Origin: JBDLRH01 sp039800165
Lineage (GTDB): Bacteria > Pseudomonadota > Gammaproteobacteria > Burkholderiales > Burkholderiaceae_C
NCBI GenBank assembly: GCA_039800165.1
Contig: JBDLRH010000164.1
Location: forward strand, 1-11,616
Direction of reading: 5' to 3'
DNA: 11,616 nt
Shown here: positions 1 through 7,385 of the stretch, in pieces
Numbering within the stretch: the first letter of the stretch is position 1
Layout: each line of letters opens with the position of its first letter
Notes under the pieces: generated by a model
What the model was told of the DNA's origin: nothing
Database searches by the model: none
The model's input: only the letters and a program-made list of their open reading frames with translations
Made by a program: the position numbers and the translations under genes

Positions 1-141
1 GCCCACACCGACCACCACCACATGCGCATGGCGGATGCGCCCTGCACCCTCAACGCCATACAGGCGCACCAGCCCGCCGAAGCGGCGGGCTTCATCCACG
101 GTCGACACTTCGGCGGCGCGCAGCGCGGGCGCCGCACTCAC
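1..141 (-). CDS. tcdA: tRNA threonylcarbamoyladenosine dehydratase, N-terminal fragment (gene continues past the left edge)
   Basis: Only the first 47 codons are in the window. TcdA is an E1-like (ThiF/MoeB superfamily) enzyme that uses ATP to convert t6A at tRNA position 37 into its cyclic form. Reading from a GTG at 141, the fragment has a RRFGGLVRLYG segment (about residues 19-29), the usual N-terminal signature of TcdA/CsdL proteins. It then has a hydrophobic strand VVVVGVG (about 41-47), which begins the Rossmann nucleotide-binding fold. The GTG start overlaps the stop of the upstream yedE-like gene in a GTGA, so translation is probably coupled. Another ThiF-family adenylyltransferase is possible because the catalytic part is missing, but the RRFGG..RLYG signature favours TcdA. 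The fragment is too short for an ORF finder with a length cut-off. Confidence 0.87.
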   Translation of the reverse strand, partial: MSAAPALRAAEVSTVDEARRFGGLVRLYGVEGAGRIRHAHVVVVGVG

Positions 142-1253
142 GCCATGCGCTCCAGGCGCCACATCTGATAGCGCAGGCCCAGCCATGCGCCGGCGATGAT
201 GGCAGGCAGCGCCACAAAGCTGTTGAGGCTGAGCGTGGAGATGCCGCTCAGACCCTGGCCGACGGTGCAGCCCAGCGCGGTCACGCCGCCCACGCCCATC
301 AGCAAGCCGCCGACGAGGTGATTGCCCAGGTCTTCCACGCTGGCGAAGCCTTCCCAGCGGAAGGTCTTGCTTGCCAGCGCCATCACGCAGGCCCCGGCGA
401 TCACCCCCACCACCGAAGCCACACCGAAGGTCAGGACCTTGCTGCGGTCGCTGAAGAGGATCAGCCAGTCCACGGTGTGTGCCATCGGTGCGGTGAAGGT
501 CAACGCCTCGGCGCGCCCCGAACTGGTGGCAACGAACACTTCTTCCAGCGTCTGCGGATGTTCGGCAACATGACCGAAGTGGCCGCTGAGCCACCACATC
601 GCGACCAGGACCGCGCCGATGCCAAAGCCCGCCAGCAGATGCTCGCCCCGGCGAAAGTCGCGGCTGGCCAGGGCCCAGACCACCAGCACACCGCCCACCG
701 CAAGGGCCGACCAGAGGGCCGCAGCCTTGGCGTCCAGCACGCCAGCCTGCGCCAGTACGCCGCCCAGCGATGCGGTGCCGCCCAGCTCCAGCGCCACGCG
801 GTCCACGGTAGACACCCGCAGCACCGCAGTGATGCCCTTGAGCGTGGCAAAGGCGGCAATCGCCATCACCAGGAACACGACCAGCGACTTCAGGCTGCCT
901 GCGCCAATGCGCACCAGCGTCTTGTTGCCACAGCCCGACGCCAGCACCATGCCAAATCCGAACAGGCAGCCACCGACCAGAGCCGACAGCCAGAGCCACT
1001 TGGTGCCGCCATACAGCGTCTTGGCCGGATCGATCAGGCCCATCCCGGCGAGCACGCCGAAGCCGATGACGCCCACGCCGATGGCCAAACCCCACTGGCG
1101 CATGCGGTTCCAGTCCCCCATGTTGACGATATCGCTGACGGCGCCCATCGTGCAGAAATGGGTGCGCTGGGCAATGGCGCCCAGCACGGCGGACAGGGCA
1201 AACGCGCCCCACAGCACCTGTGTGGTGAGGGTGTGCAGATCGGCTTCGGTCAT
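138..1253 (-). CDS. YeeE/YedE-family membrane transporter, probable thiosulfate or other sulfur-compound importer
   Basis: A 371-residue polytopic membrane protein of the YeeE/YedE (TsuA-like, DUF395) family, whose characterised members import thiosulfate through a chain of conserved cysteines. Two related halves are visible. Cysteines sit in QRTHFCTMG (C34), LASGCGNKT (C108) and ALGCTVGQGLSGIS (C329), matching the three functional cysteine sites known in TsuA. Hydrophobic helices lie at about 12-30, 55-73, 88-106, 122-140, 180-197, 206-223, 275-295, 312-328 and 345-361. I chose the ATG at 1253 because an in-frame ATG 36 bases upstream would add a polar 12-residue leader drawn from the intergenic region. 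The Shine-Dalgarno is weak (GAAG, 7 bases upstream). A 61-base gap separates it from cpoB, and its stop overlaps the tcdA start. The family is clear; the substrate (thiosulfate, sulfide or a selenium species) is inferred. Confidence 0.9.
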   Translation of the reverse strand: MTEADLHTLTTQVLWGAFALSAVLGAIAQRTHFCTMGAVSDIVNMGDWNRMRQWGLAIGVGVIGFGVLAGMGLIDPAKTLYGGTKWLWLSALVGGCLFGFGMVLASGCGNKTLVRIGAGSLKSLVVFLVMAIAAFATLKGITAVLRVSTVDRVALELGGTASLGGVLAQAGVLDAKAAALWSALAVGGVLVVWALASRDFRRGEHLLAGFGIGAVLVAMWWLSGHFGHVAEHPQTLEEVFVATSSGRAEALTFTAPMAHTVDWLILFSDRSKVLTFGVASVVGVIAGACVMALASKTFRWEGFASVEDLGNHLVGGLLMGVGGVTALGCTVGQGLSGISTLSLNSFVALPAIIAGAWLGLRYQMWRLERMA

Positions 1254-1271
1254 GGTCGAACTTCGTGCAAT

Positions 1272-1310
1272 GCAGGCCTGCGGCCCCACACGCCGCGGCG
1301 AGTGCCTCGC
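1272..1310. repeat. Small palindrome and hairpin in the cpoB-yedE gap
   Basis: The 61-base gap holds a perfect 10-base palindrome GCAGGCCTGC (1272-1281) and, just after the cpoB stop, a GCGAG/CTCGC inverted repeat with a 3-base loop (1298-1310). No T-run follows the hairpin on the minus strand, so it is not a convincing intrinsic terminator. It could be a weak attenuator, an operator or chance in GC-rich DNA. No clear -35/-10 pair is visible. Confidence 0.35.
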
Positions 1311-1314
1311 AGCG

Positions 1315-2193
1315 TCAGCGCAAGCGTGCCAGCCGCTCGCGCGCGGCGGTGGCGGCTTCGGCCTTGGGGTGGTCCCGCAGCAGGTCTTCCAGGGTCTTGC
1401 GGGCGGCCCGATTGTCCTTCAATTCAATCTGGCAGTTGGCAATGGCAAGCAAGGCCTCGGGCACACGCTGGTGGTTCGGGTCGCGGGCCACCAGGGCGCG
1501 AAAGGCGGCCATCGCCTCGCGGTACTCGCGTGCGGCGTAGTGCGCGCTGCCCAGCCAGTACTGCGCCGAGCCGGCATAGCCGCTGGCGGGGTAGCGCGCC
1601 AGGAAGCCGCCGAACGCGGCTGTCGCCCCGGAAAAATTGCTTTGCCGAAACAGCGCCAACGCCGCGTCGTAGTCGCGCTTTTCCGCCGGATCGACCGAGA
1701 ACTCGATGCCATCGACCGTCACCTTCACCGGCTCGAACCGCTTGAAGCGGTCGTCCACCGAGGACAGCCGGTTTTCCAGGCCCGCGGCCAGGTCTTTCTG
1801 GCGCTGCTGCATGTCAGACAGCAAACGCGCCATCTGCTCGTTCTGGCCACGCAGGGTGGCTATTTCCGAGCGCAAGGCCTCGATCTGGTTTTGCAGGTCC
1901 AGCAGGCTGCGACGCAGCGGTGCGGTTTCGTCCGTCAGGCGCTGCCGCAGTTCTTCGGGCACACGCTGGCGCACCTCTTCGGCCAGACGCTGGTTGGCGG
2001 CTTCGGCAGCGGCCCGGTTGGCCTCCACGCGCTGGCGCAACTCAAGAATGGCGCGCCGCGCCTCCTCGTCATCGAACAGGCCCGCGTGTGCAGGAACAGC
2101 AGCGCAGGCACCCATCGCCAGCGCAGCAGCCCAGCGGCGCACAGCCAATGCCACCGCACTGCGGCGTGTCACGGTACTGCAGCGCGGCGCCAT
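1315..2193 (-). CDS. cpoB: Cell division coordinator CpoB (tol-pal system protein YbgF)
   Basis: A 292-residue periplasmic protein that in E. coli links the Tol-Pal machine to PBP1B-driven septal peptidoglycan synthesis. It has an arginine-rich signal peptide ending VPAHA|G (cleavage near residue 37). A charged, Gln/Glu/Arg-rich coiled coil follows (about 42-150), then a linker EPVKVTVDGIEFSVDP, then a C-terminal domain of three TPR-like repeats (about 174-290). These include DYDAALALFRQSNF, AQYWLGSAHYAAREYREAM and CQIELKDNRAARKTLEDLL. This is the usual YbgF order, slightly longer than E. coli CpoB. The ATG shares one base with the pal stop (TGATG). No strong ribosome site precedes it, so translation is probably coupled to pal. 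An in-frame GTG at 2172 would give a more ordinary 30-residue signal peptide and cannot be excluded. Confidence 0.94.
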   Translation of the reverse strand: MAPRCSTVTRRSAVALAVRRWAAALAMGACAAVPAHAGLFDDEEARRAILELRQRVEANRAAAEAANQRLAEEVRQRVPEELRQRLTDETAPLRRSLLDLQNQIEALRSEIATLRGQNEQMARLLSDMQQRQKDLAAGLENRLSSVDDRFKRFEPVKVTVDGIEFSVDPAEKRDYDAALALFRQSNFSGATAAFGGFLARYPASGYAGSAQYWLGSAHYAAREYREAMAAFRALVARDPNHQRVPEALLAIANCQIELKDNRAARKTLEDLLRDHPKAEAATAARERLARLR

Positions 2194-2768
2194 CAGCGGT
2201 AAACGATTTCGGCGCGGCGGTTGCGCGCAAAGGCTGCCTCGTCGCTGCCGGTGGCGGCGGGCTTCTCCTCGCCAAGGCTCACCGCCTCGACCTGCGCATC
2301 GGCCACGCCCAGCAGTGACAGCGCGCGGCGTACCGCCTCGGCGCGCTTTTGGCCCAGCGCCAGGTTGTACTCACGCCCGCCACGCTCGTCGGTGTGGCCC
2401 TCCACAGCGATGCGACGCTTGGAGTCGGCCTTCAGGTAACGGGCGTGTCCGTCGATCAGCGACTGGAACTCGGGCTTGATGACGATGCTGTCGTAATCGA
2501 AGTAGATGACACGCGCCACACCGCTCGGCCCCGCGGCCGGACCCGCTGCGGCGCCCAGGTCCACCGGTGCCACGCCGCTGCGTGCGCCAGCGTTGGCGCC
2601 CGCCCCGGCAGCACCTCCCGTACCGGGCGCCGCAGCGCCGGGTGCCTGAGCGGCCGCGCCCGTGCGGTCTTCCACCGGCACATCGTCCAGATTGACGCTG
2701 GAAGCGCAACCGGCAATCACCCCGGCCAGCAGCAGTGCGGCAAGACGGCTCAGCAGACGCAGATTCAT
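2193..2768 (-). CDS. pal: Peptidoglycan-associated outer-membrane lipoprotein Pal
   Basis: A 191-residue lipoprotein that anchors the outer membrane to peptidoglycan and is relocated to the division site by TolQRA and TolB. It starts with a type II signal peptide ending in the lipobox VIAG|C, so the lipidated cysteine is C21. Next comes a disordered linker very rich in Ala and Gly (about 37-84). The OmpA-like peptidoglycan-binding domain (about 88-190) follows, with VIYFDYDS, the hallmark VEGHTDERGGREYN (122-135) and the terminal NRRAEIVYR. I chose the ATG at 2768 over an in-frame ATG 21 bases upstream because GGAG lies 7 bases before it and MNLRLLSRLAALLLAG is a clean n-region and h-region. 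The gene lies 51 bases after tolB and its stop overlaps the cpoB start by one base. Confidence 0.97.
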   Translation of the reverse strand: MNLRLLSRLAALLLAGVIAGCASSVNLDDVPVEDRTGAAAQAPGAAAPGTGGAAGAGANAGARSGVAPVDLGAAAGPAAGPSGVARVIYFDYDSIVIKPEFQSLIDGHARYLKADSKRRIAVEGHTDERGGREYNLALGQKRAEAVRRALSLLGVADAQVEAVSLGEEKPAATGSDEAAFARNRRAEIVYR

Positions 2769-2775
2769 TTCAGGA

Positions 2776-2779
2776 CTCC
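2776..2779 (-). promoter_or_regulatory. Ribosome binding site of pal
   Basis: GGAG on the minus strand, 7 bases before the ATG at 2768. It is the clearest Shine-Dalgarno sequence in the envelope gene block. It decides the pal start, because an ATG 21 bases upstream has no comparable site. An independent site fits Pal being needed in large amounts. Confidence 0.75.
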
Positions 2780-2801
2780 AAGGGAACATGGGTGTGATTT
2801 T

Positions 2802-2819
2802 CGCAGGGCCGCGCAGGGC
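2802..2819. repeat. Tandem 8-base direct repeat in the tolB-pal gap
   Basis: The 8-mer CGCAGGGC occurs at 2802-2809 and again at 2812-2819, exactly 10 bases apart and directly after the tolB stop codon. The spacing is about one helical turn. It is the only repeated element in this 51-base gap. No promoter consensus is evident beside it, so it may be chance. Confidence 0.4.
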
Positions 2820-4106
2820 TTACTTGAGGTACGGGCCCCAATCGGGCTCGCGGATGTCGCCGCCCTGCCCGGCTAGCCGGGCCTTGATGCGGCCGTCCAG
2901 CGTGGTGGTCATCAGCGCCTCGCGCCCCTCGTGCTGGGTGGCGTACATGATGAGGCGGCTGTTGGGGGCAAAGCTCGGGCTTTCGTCTGCGCCGGTGTCG
3001 GTCAGCGAGGTCACCGTGGCGCTGGAGAGCTCCATCACCTGCAGCTTGAAGGCGCCACCGATCCGCGACACATAGGCCAGCCAGCGGCCGTCCGGGCTGA
3101 GCGCCGGCGAGATGTTGTAGCTGCCGTTGAAGGTCACCCGGTCGGCGCCGCCGCCTGCCACCGGCATGCGGTACACCTGCGGGCCGCCGCCACGGTCGCT
3201 GACAAAGTAGATCTGCTGTCCATCGGGCGAAAACACCGGCTCGGTGTCGATGCTTGCACTTTGGGTCAGCCGGCGCGGCTCGCCGCCCTCGGCATTCATC
3301 AGGTACAGCTGCGAGCCGCCATCACGGCTGAGCGTCACCGCGAGCTGTCGCCCGTCGGGTGACCAGGCCGGCGCGCTGTTGGAGCCGCGGAAGTTGGCAA
3401 TCAAGCGGCGGCGGCCGGTGGCAATCTCGTGGGTGTAGACGACCGGCTTGCGCGATTCGAAGGACACATAGGCCAGCTGCCCGCCGTTGGGCGACCAGGC
3501 CGGCGAGATGATCGGCTCGGGGCTGCTGAGCGCCGCCTGCGCGTTCTCGCCATCCGAATCGGCCACCCACAGGGAGTGACGCGACGCGGTCTTGGTGACA
3601 TAGGCGATGCGGGTGGAGAACACGCCCTTGAGGCCCGTCAGCTTTTCATACACATGGTCGGCAATGCGGTGCGCCACCAGCCGCAGGTCGGCTGCCACCA
3701 CCACGTAGCTCTGGCCACCCAGGTCCTTGCCGCCGACCACGTCCCACAGGCGAAAGCGCACATCGAAGCGGCCGTCGGCCAGCCGGGTGGTGCTGCCGCT
3801 GACCAGGGCATCGGCGCGGCGCTGCCGCCATGCCGACAGGTCTGGCCGGGAGGTTTCATCCAGCGCCACGCCCGATGCATCCACCGGGCGCAACTGGCCG
3901 CTGCGCTCCAGGTCGGCCGTCACGATCGCGGCGAGCTTTTGCGGCGCGGACTCGTCCCCGCGGAAGGCGGTCACCGCGAACGGGACTTGCGTCATGCCGA
4001 CGCCGCTGACATCGACGCGAAACTGTGCGTGCGCCCAGGGCGCCAGGCCGCTGATGCATCCCACGGCCCCGGCGCGGGCCAGCCAAAGACGTCTGCTCAA
4101 GCTCAT
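2820..4106 (-). CDS. tolB: Tol-Pal system periplasmic beta-propeller protein TolB
   Basis: A 428-residue periplasmic protein (E. coli TolB is 430) that binds Pal and TolA and drives recycling of Pal during constriction. A signal peptide ends PWAHA|Q at residue 27 and contains SRRLWLA. The N-terminal alpha/beta domain covers about 28-160. A six-bladed propeller follows, carrying PD40 repeats: SPAWSPNGGQLAYVS (201-215), APAWSPDGRQLAV (245-257), EPVFSPDGQQIYFVS (289-303), SPALSPDGRWLAYVS (333-347), SPSFAPNSRLIMYAT (376-390) and the closing REPDWGPYLK. I chose the ATG at 4106 because it forms an ATGA overlap with the msbA stop and gives the expected signal peptide; the same frame stays open further upstream, but only as an alternate-frame reading inside msbA. 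Unlike the E. coli tol operon, the preceding gene is msbA, not tolA. Confidence 0.97.
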   Translation of the reverse strand: MSLSRRLWLARAGAVGCISGLAPWAHAQFRVDVSGVGMTQVPFAVTAFRGDESAPQKLAAIVTADLERSGQLRPVDASGVALDETSRPDLSAWRQRRADALVSGSTTRLADGRFDVRFRLWDVVGGKDLGGQSYVVVAADLRLVAHRIADHVYEKLTGLKGVFSTRIAYVTKTASRHSLWVADSDGENAQAALSSPEPIISPAWSPNGGQLAYVSFESRKPVVYTHEIATGRRRLIANFRGSNSAPAWSPDGRQLAVTLSRDGGSQLYLMNAEGGEPRRLTQSASIDTEPVFSPDGQQIYFVSDRGGGPQVYRMPVAGGGADRVTFNGSYNISPALSPDGRWLAYVSRIGGAFKLQVMELSSATVTSLTDTGADESPSFAPNSRLIMYATQHEGREALMTTTLDGRIKARLAGQGGDIREPDWGPYLK

Positions 4107-5884
4107 TGGACGGAAGTATCTCCCAAACGCGCCAGTTGACTGTACAGCCCGCCTGCGGCCATCAGGGCAGCGTGGGTCCCGCTTTCCACCACCCGGCCGG
4201 CCTGCATCACCACGATGCGGTGGGCGTCCTGGATGGTGGACAGGCGGTGCGCGATGACCAGCGTGGTGCGCCCGGCCATCAGCCGCGACAACGCCTGCTT
4301 GACCGCCTGCTCCGAGGCAGCGTCCAGCGCGGAGGTGGCCTCGTCCAAAATCAGGATCGGCGCGTCCTTGTACAGCGCACGCGCAATGGCCAGGCGCTGG
4401 CGCTGCCCGCCCGAGAGTTGCGACGCGTTGTGGCCCACCGGGCTGTCGATGCCTTGCGGCAGCGAGCAGACAAAGTCCCACAGGTTGGCTGCCTCCAGCG
4501 CGCGGCGCACCCGCTCGCGGTCTATTGCCTCGCCCAGCGCCACATTGCCGGCGATGCTGTCGTTGAACATCACCACGTCCTGGCTCACGTAGGCGAACTG
4601 CCGGCGCAGCGCATCGAGCTGCCACTGTGCGATATCCACGCCGTCCAGCAGCACCCGCCCGGCAGTCGGCGTCATGAAACGCGGCAGCAAGTTGGCCGCC
4701 GTCGTCTTGCCTGAACCCGAGCCGCCCACCAGCGCCACCACCTGCCCGGGCGCGATCTCCAGCGTCAGGCCGTCGAGCGCATCGACCACGGCCTGCTCGT
4801 AGCGCACCGTCACCTGCTCAAAGTGGATGTGACCACGAGCGCGGCCCGGGTCGTGCGTGCCGCCATGTTCAGGCGGTGTGCGCTCGATCAGGTCCAGCCC
4901 GCGCTCGATCGCGGCCAGCCCGCGGGTGATGGGTGATGCGGCGTCGCTCAGATGCCGGATGGGCGCCACCAGCATCAGCATGGCGGTGACGAAGGCGGCA
5001 AACCCGCCCACGGTGATCTGCCCCCCTGCGCTTTGCCACAGTGCAATGCAGATCACCGCCGACAGCGCCGCTGCCGCCAAAAGCTGGGTCAACGGCGTGG
5101 TCGCCGCCGAAGCGGCGGTGCTCTTGATTGACAGGCGGCGCAGCACCTTGCTCAGTGCCTCGAAACGCGACTGCTGTGCCGCCTGCGCATGGTGCAGTCG
5201 CACCATGCGGTGGGCGAGCGCGTTTTCTTCGACCACATAGGCCAGCTCGTCGGTGGCCTTCTGGCTCGCCACGGTGATGCGGTACATGCGCCGCGAAAAG
5301 GCCTTCATGATCCACGCCACGCCAGGAAACACCAGCAGCACGATCAAGGTGAGCTTCCAGTTGGTCCACAGCAGGTAGCCCAGCAGCGCCAGCAAGGTGA
5401 GCGAGTCCCGCAGCACAGAAAACAGCGCGCCCACCAGCAGCTGCATGCCCGCCTGGATCTCGTACACGACCGTGTTGCTCAGGCTGCTGGCCGAGGTGCG
5501 CGAGAACAGCGACACCGGCGCGGCCTGAAGGGTGGCAAACAGGGCGCGGCGCAGGTTGAGCATGACGAGGTTGGAGGCCCACGACATGGCGTACTGGGCG
5601 GTGAACATCGCACCGCCGCGCACCGCAAACAGGCCCATCAGCGCCACGGGCACCAGCCACAGCTGCACGCCGCCGGCCTGAAACCCGTGATCCAGCAGCA
5701 ACTTCATCAGCCAGGGGATGGCGGGCTCGGTGGCAGCGCCGACCAGGGTGGCCGCAAGCACGCCCCAGGCGGCCTTGCCTGTGCCGTCGGCATACGGCAG
5801 CACGCGCTTGAGGCGCTGCAGCAGCGTGCCCATGGGCTGCGGCGTGCCAGACTCGAATGCTGAAGAAGCGGACGGGGACGTCAT
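4103..5884 (-). CDS. msbA: Lipid A export ABC transporter, ATP-binding/permease protein MsbA
   Basis: A 593-residue ABC half-transporter that, as a homodimer, flips core-lipid A across the inner membrane. The N-terminal exporter domain has about six membrane helices between residues 38 and 315. The nucleotide-binding domain begins near 352. It has Walker A GGSGSGKTT (387-395), the Q-loop glutamine in YVSQD (Q435), signature LSGGQRQR (490-497), Walker B LILDEATSALD (511-521, catalytic E515) and the H-loop histidine IAHRLST (H546), so it looks fully active. The start is ATG at 5884, 22 bases after rng; no good ribosome site is visible, and an in-frame ATG at residue 18 (5833) is an alternative. 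Its stop overlaps the tolB start. A general type I lipid or drug exporter is the alternative, but length, domain order and envelope neighbours favour MsbA. Confidence 0.92.
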   Translation of the reverse strand: MTSPSASSAFESGTPQPMGTLLQRLKRVLPYADGTGKAAWGVLAATLVGAATEPAIPWLMKLLLDHGFQAGGVQLWLVPVALMGLFAVRGGAMFTAQYAMSWASNLVMLNLRRALFATLQAAPVSLFSRTSASSLSNTVVYEIQAGMQLLVGALFSVLRDSLTLLALLGYLLWTNWKLTLIVLLVFPGVAWIMKAFSRRMYRITVASQKATDELAYVVEENALAHRMVRLHHAQAAQQSRFEALSKVLRRLSIKSTAASAATTPLTQLLAAAALSAVICIALWQSAGGQITVGGFAAFVTAMLMLVAPIRHLSDAASPITRGLAAIERGLDLIERTPPEHGGTHDPGRARGHIHFEQVTVRYEQAVVDALDGLTLEIAPGQVVALVGGSGSGKTTAANLLPRFMTPTAGRVLLDGVDIAQWQLDALRRQFAYVSQDVVMFNDSIAGNVALGEAIDRERVRRALEAANLWDFVCSLPQGIDSPVGHNASQLSGGQRQRLAIARALYKDAPILILDEATSALDAASEQAVKQALSRLMAGRTTLVIAHRLSTIQDAHRIVVMQAGRVVESGTHAALMAAGGLYSQLARLGDTSVQ

Positions 5885-5906
5885 CTGGGCAAAGCGGCTT
5901 GGCGCA

Positions 5907-7382
5907 TCACAGCAGCACGATGTCGTACTGCTCCTGTCCCATGGCCGCCTCGCTTTGCAGCGAGATCGGCTTGCCGATGAAGTCCGACAGCCCTGCCAGA
6001 TGCTGGCTTTCCTCGTCGAGGAACAGCTCGATCACCTGCGGGGCGGCCACCACGCGGAACTCGCGCGGATTGAACTGCCGCGCCTCACGCAGGATCTCGC
6101 GCAGGATGTCATAGGCCACGCTGCGCGCCGTCTTCACGCTGCCCTTGCCCTCGCACGCTGCGCATGGCTCGCACAGCATGTGGGCCAGCGACTCGCGGGT
6201 GCGCTTGCGCGTCATCTCCAGCAAGCCGAGCTGCGAGAAGCCGCCCGCCATCGTCTTGACGCGATCGCGCGCCAGATGCTTGCGCAGCTCGGCCAGCACC
6301 GCATCGCGATGGTCATCGCGCGACATGTCGATGAAGTCCACGATGACGATGCCGCCCAGGTTGCGCAAGCGCAGCTGCCGGGCGATCGCGCCTGCGGCCT
6401 CCAGGTTGGTCTTGAAGATGGTGTCGTCGAAGTTGCGTGCACCGACATAGCCGCCGGTGTTCACGTCCACCGTGGTCAGCGCCTCGGTCTGGTCGATGAT
6501 GAGGTAGCCTCCCGACTTCAGGTCCACACGACGGCCGAGCGCGCGGGCGATCTCCTCGTCAATCGCGTACAGATCGAAGATCGGGCGCTCGCCCTTGTAA
6601 TGCTGCAGCTTCGCGGTGGCTGCAGGCATGAACTCCTGGCCGAAGGCGGCAAGTACCTCGAACTGCTCGCGCGAATCGATGCGGATGCTTTGCGTGTGCT
6701 CGCTTGCGATGTCGCGCAGCACGCGCTGCAGCAGGCTCAAGTCCTGGTGCAGCAGCGACTTGGGCGGTTGGCGCGAAGCGGCCTCGCGCACCCGCGCCCA
6801 GGCCTTGCGCAGGTAGGCGATGTCCTCGGCCAGTTCGGCATCGCTCGCGTCTTCGCCGTTGGTGCGCAGGATGAAGCCGCCGCCCGCGTCGCCCACCAGC
6901 GCCTGCAGCCGCTGCCGCAAGGCCTCGCGTTGCTCCAGCGGGATCTTCTGCGACACGCCCAGATGGTCGTCTTGCGGCAAGAACACCAGCAGCCGCCCGG
7001 CCAGGCTGATCTGCGTGGACAGCCGTGCACCCTTGGTGCCGATCGGGTCCTTGATCACCTGCACCATCAGCGCCTGGCCCTCGAACACCTGCTTCTCGAT
7101 CGGCACCTGCGGCTGGCTGCTGCGCGCGATGGCCGGTGGCTCGCCATCGGGCTGGCGCTGCCACACGTCTGCCACATGCAGGAAGGCCGCGCGCTCCAGC
7201 CCGATGTCGATGAAGGCCGACTGCATGCCGGGCAGCACCCGTGCCACCTTGCCGAGGTAGATGTTGCCCACCAGCCCGCGCTCGAGGGTCCGCTCCACGT
7301 GCAGCTCCTGCACCGCGCCGTGCTCGACCACCGCCACCCGCGTTTCCTGTGGCGACCAGTTGATCAGGATGTCCTGCTGCAT
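5907..7382 (-). CDS. rng: Ribonuclease G
   Basis: A 491-residue endoribonuclease of the RNase E/G family that matures the 16S rRNA 5' end and degrades mRNAs. The S1-like RNA-binding region is at about 38-128 (GNIYLGKVARVLPGMQSAFIDIG). Catalytic metal aspartates are visible in TVDVNTG (D306) and IVIVDFIDM (D349), corresponding to RNase E D303 and D346. The zinc-link cysteines lie in CEPCAACEGKG (C404, C407, C410), the three-cysteine form I associate with RNase G. The length is close to E. coli RNase G (489) and the protein ends GQEQYDIVLL with no degradosome scaffold, which excludes RNase E. The ATG at 7382 is only 3 bases after the maf stop, so translation is probably coupled. Confidence 0.97.
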   Translation of the reverse strand: MQQDILINWSPQETRVAVVEHGAVQELHVERTLERGLVGNIYLGKVARVLPGMQSAFIDIGLERAAFLHVADVWQRQPDGEPPAIARSSQPQVPIEKQVFEGQALMVQVIKDPIGTKGARLSTQISLAGRLLVFLPQDDHLGVSQKIPLEQREALRQRLQALVGDAGGGFILRTNGEDASDAELAEDIAYLRKAWARVREAASRQPPKSLLHQDLSLLQRVLRDIASEHTQSIRIDSREQFEVLAAFGQEFMPAATAKLQHYKGERPIFDLYAIDEEIARALGRRVDLKSGGYLIIDQTEALTTVDVNTGGYVGARNFDDTIFKTNLEAAGAIARQLRLRNLGGIVIVDFIDMSRDDHRDAVLAELRKHLARDRVKTMAGGFSQLGLLEMTRKRTRESLAHMLCEPCAACEGKGSVKTARSVAYDILREILREARQFNPREFRVVAAPQVIELFLDEESQHLAGLSDFIGKPISLQSEAAMGQEQYDIVLL

Positions 7383-7385
7383 GAC

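Noticed and set aside
1298..1310. Hairpin after cpoB as an intrinsic terminator.
   Set aside because: The stem is only 5 base pairs and no T-run follows on the minus strand.
619..2202. A 527-codon plus-strand open frame opposite the transporter and cpoB.
   Set aside because: Low-complexity Ala/Arg/Pro/Ser composition, no domain, and it runs through two well-supported minus-strand genes and their gap. It is a GC-bias shadow.
4107..4625. N-terminal extension of TolB into the msbA region, giving a 601-residue protein.
   Set aside because: The extra 173 residues are an alternate-frame reading of the MsbA ATPase domain. The ATG at 4106 gives a signal peptide and the normal TolB length.
6140..6175. 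Extra cysteine in the RNase G zinc-link (C404, C407, C410) as a possible novelty.
   Set aside because: The three-cysteine arrangement matches what I recall of E. coli RNase G, so it is ordinary for the family.
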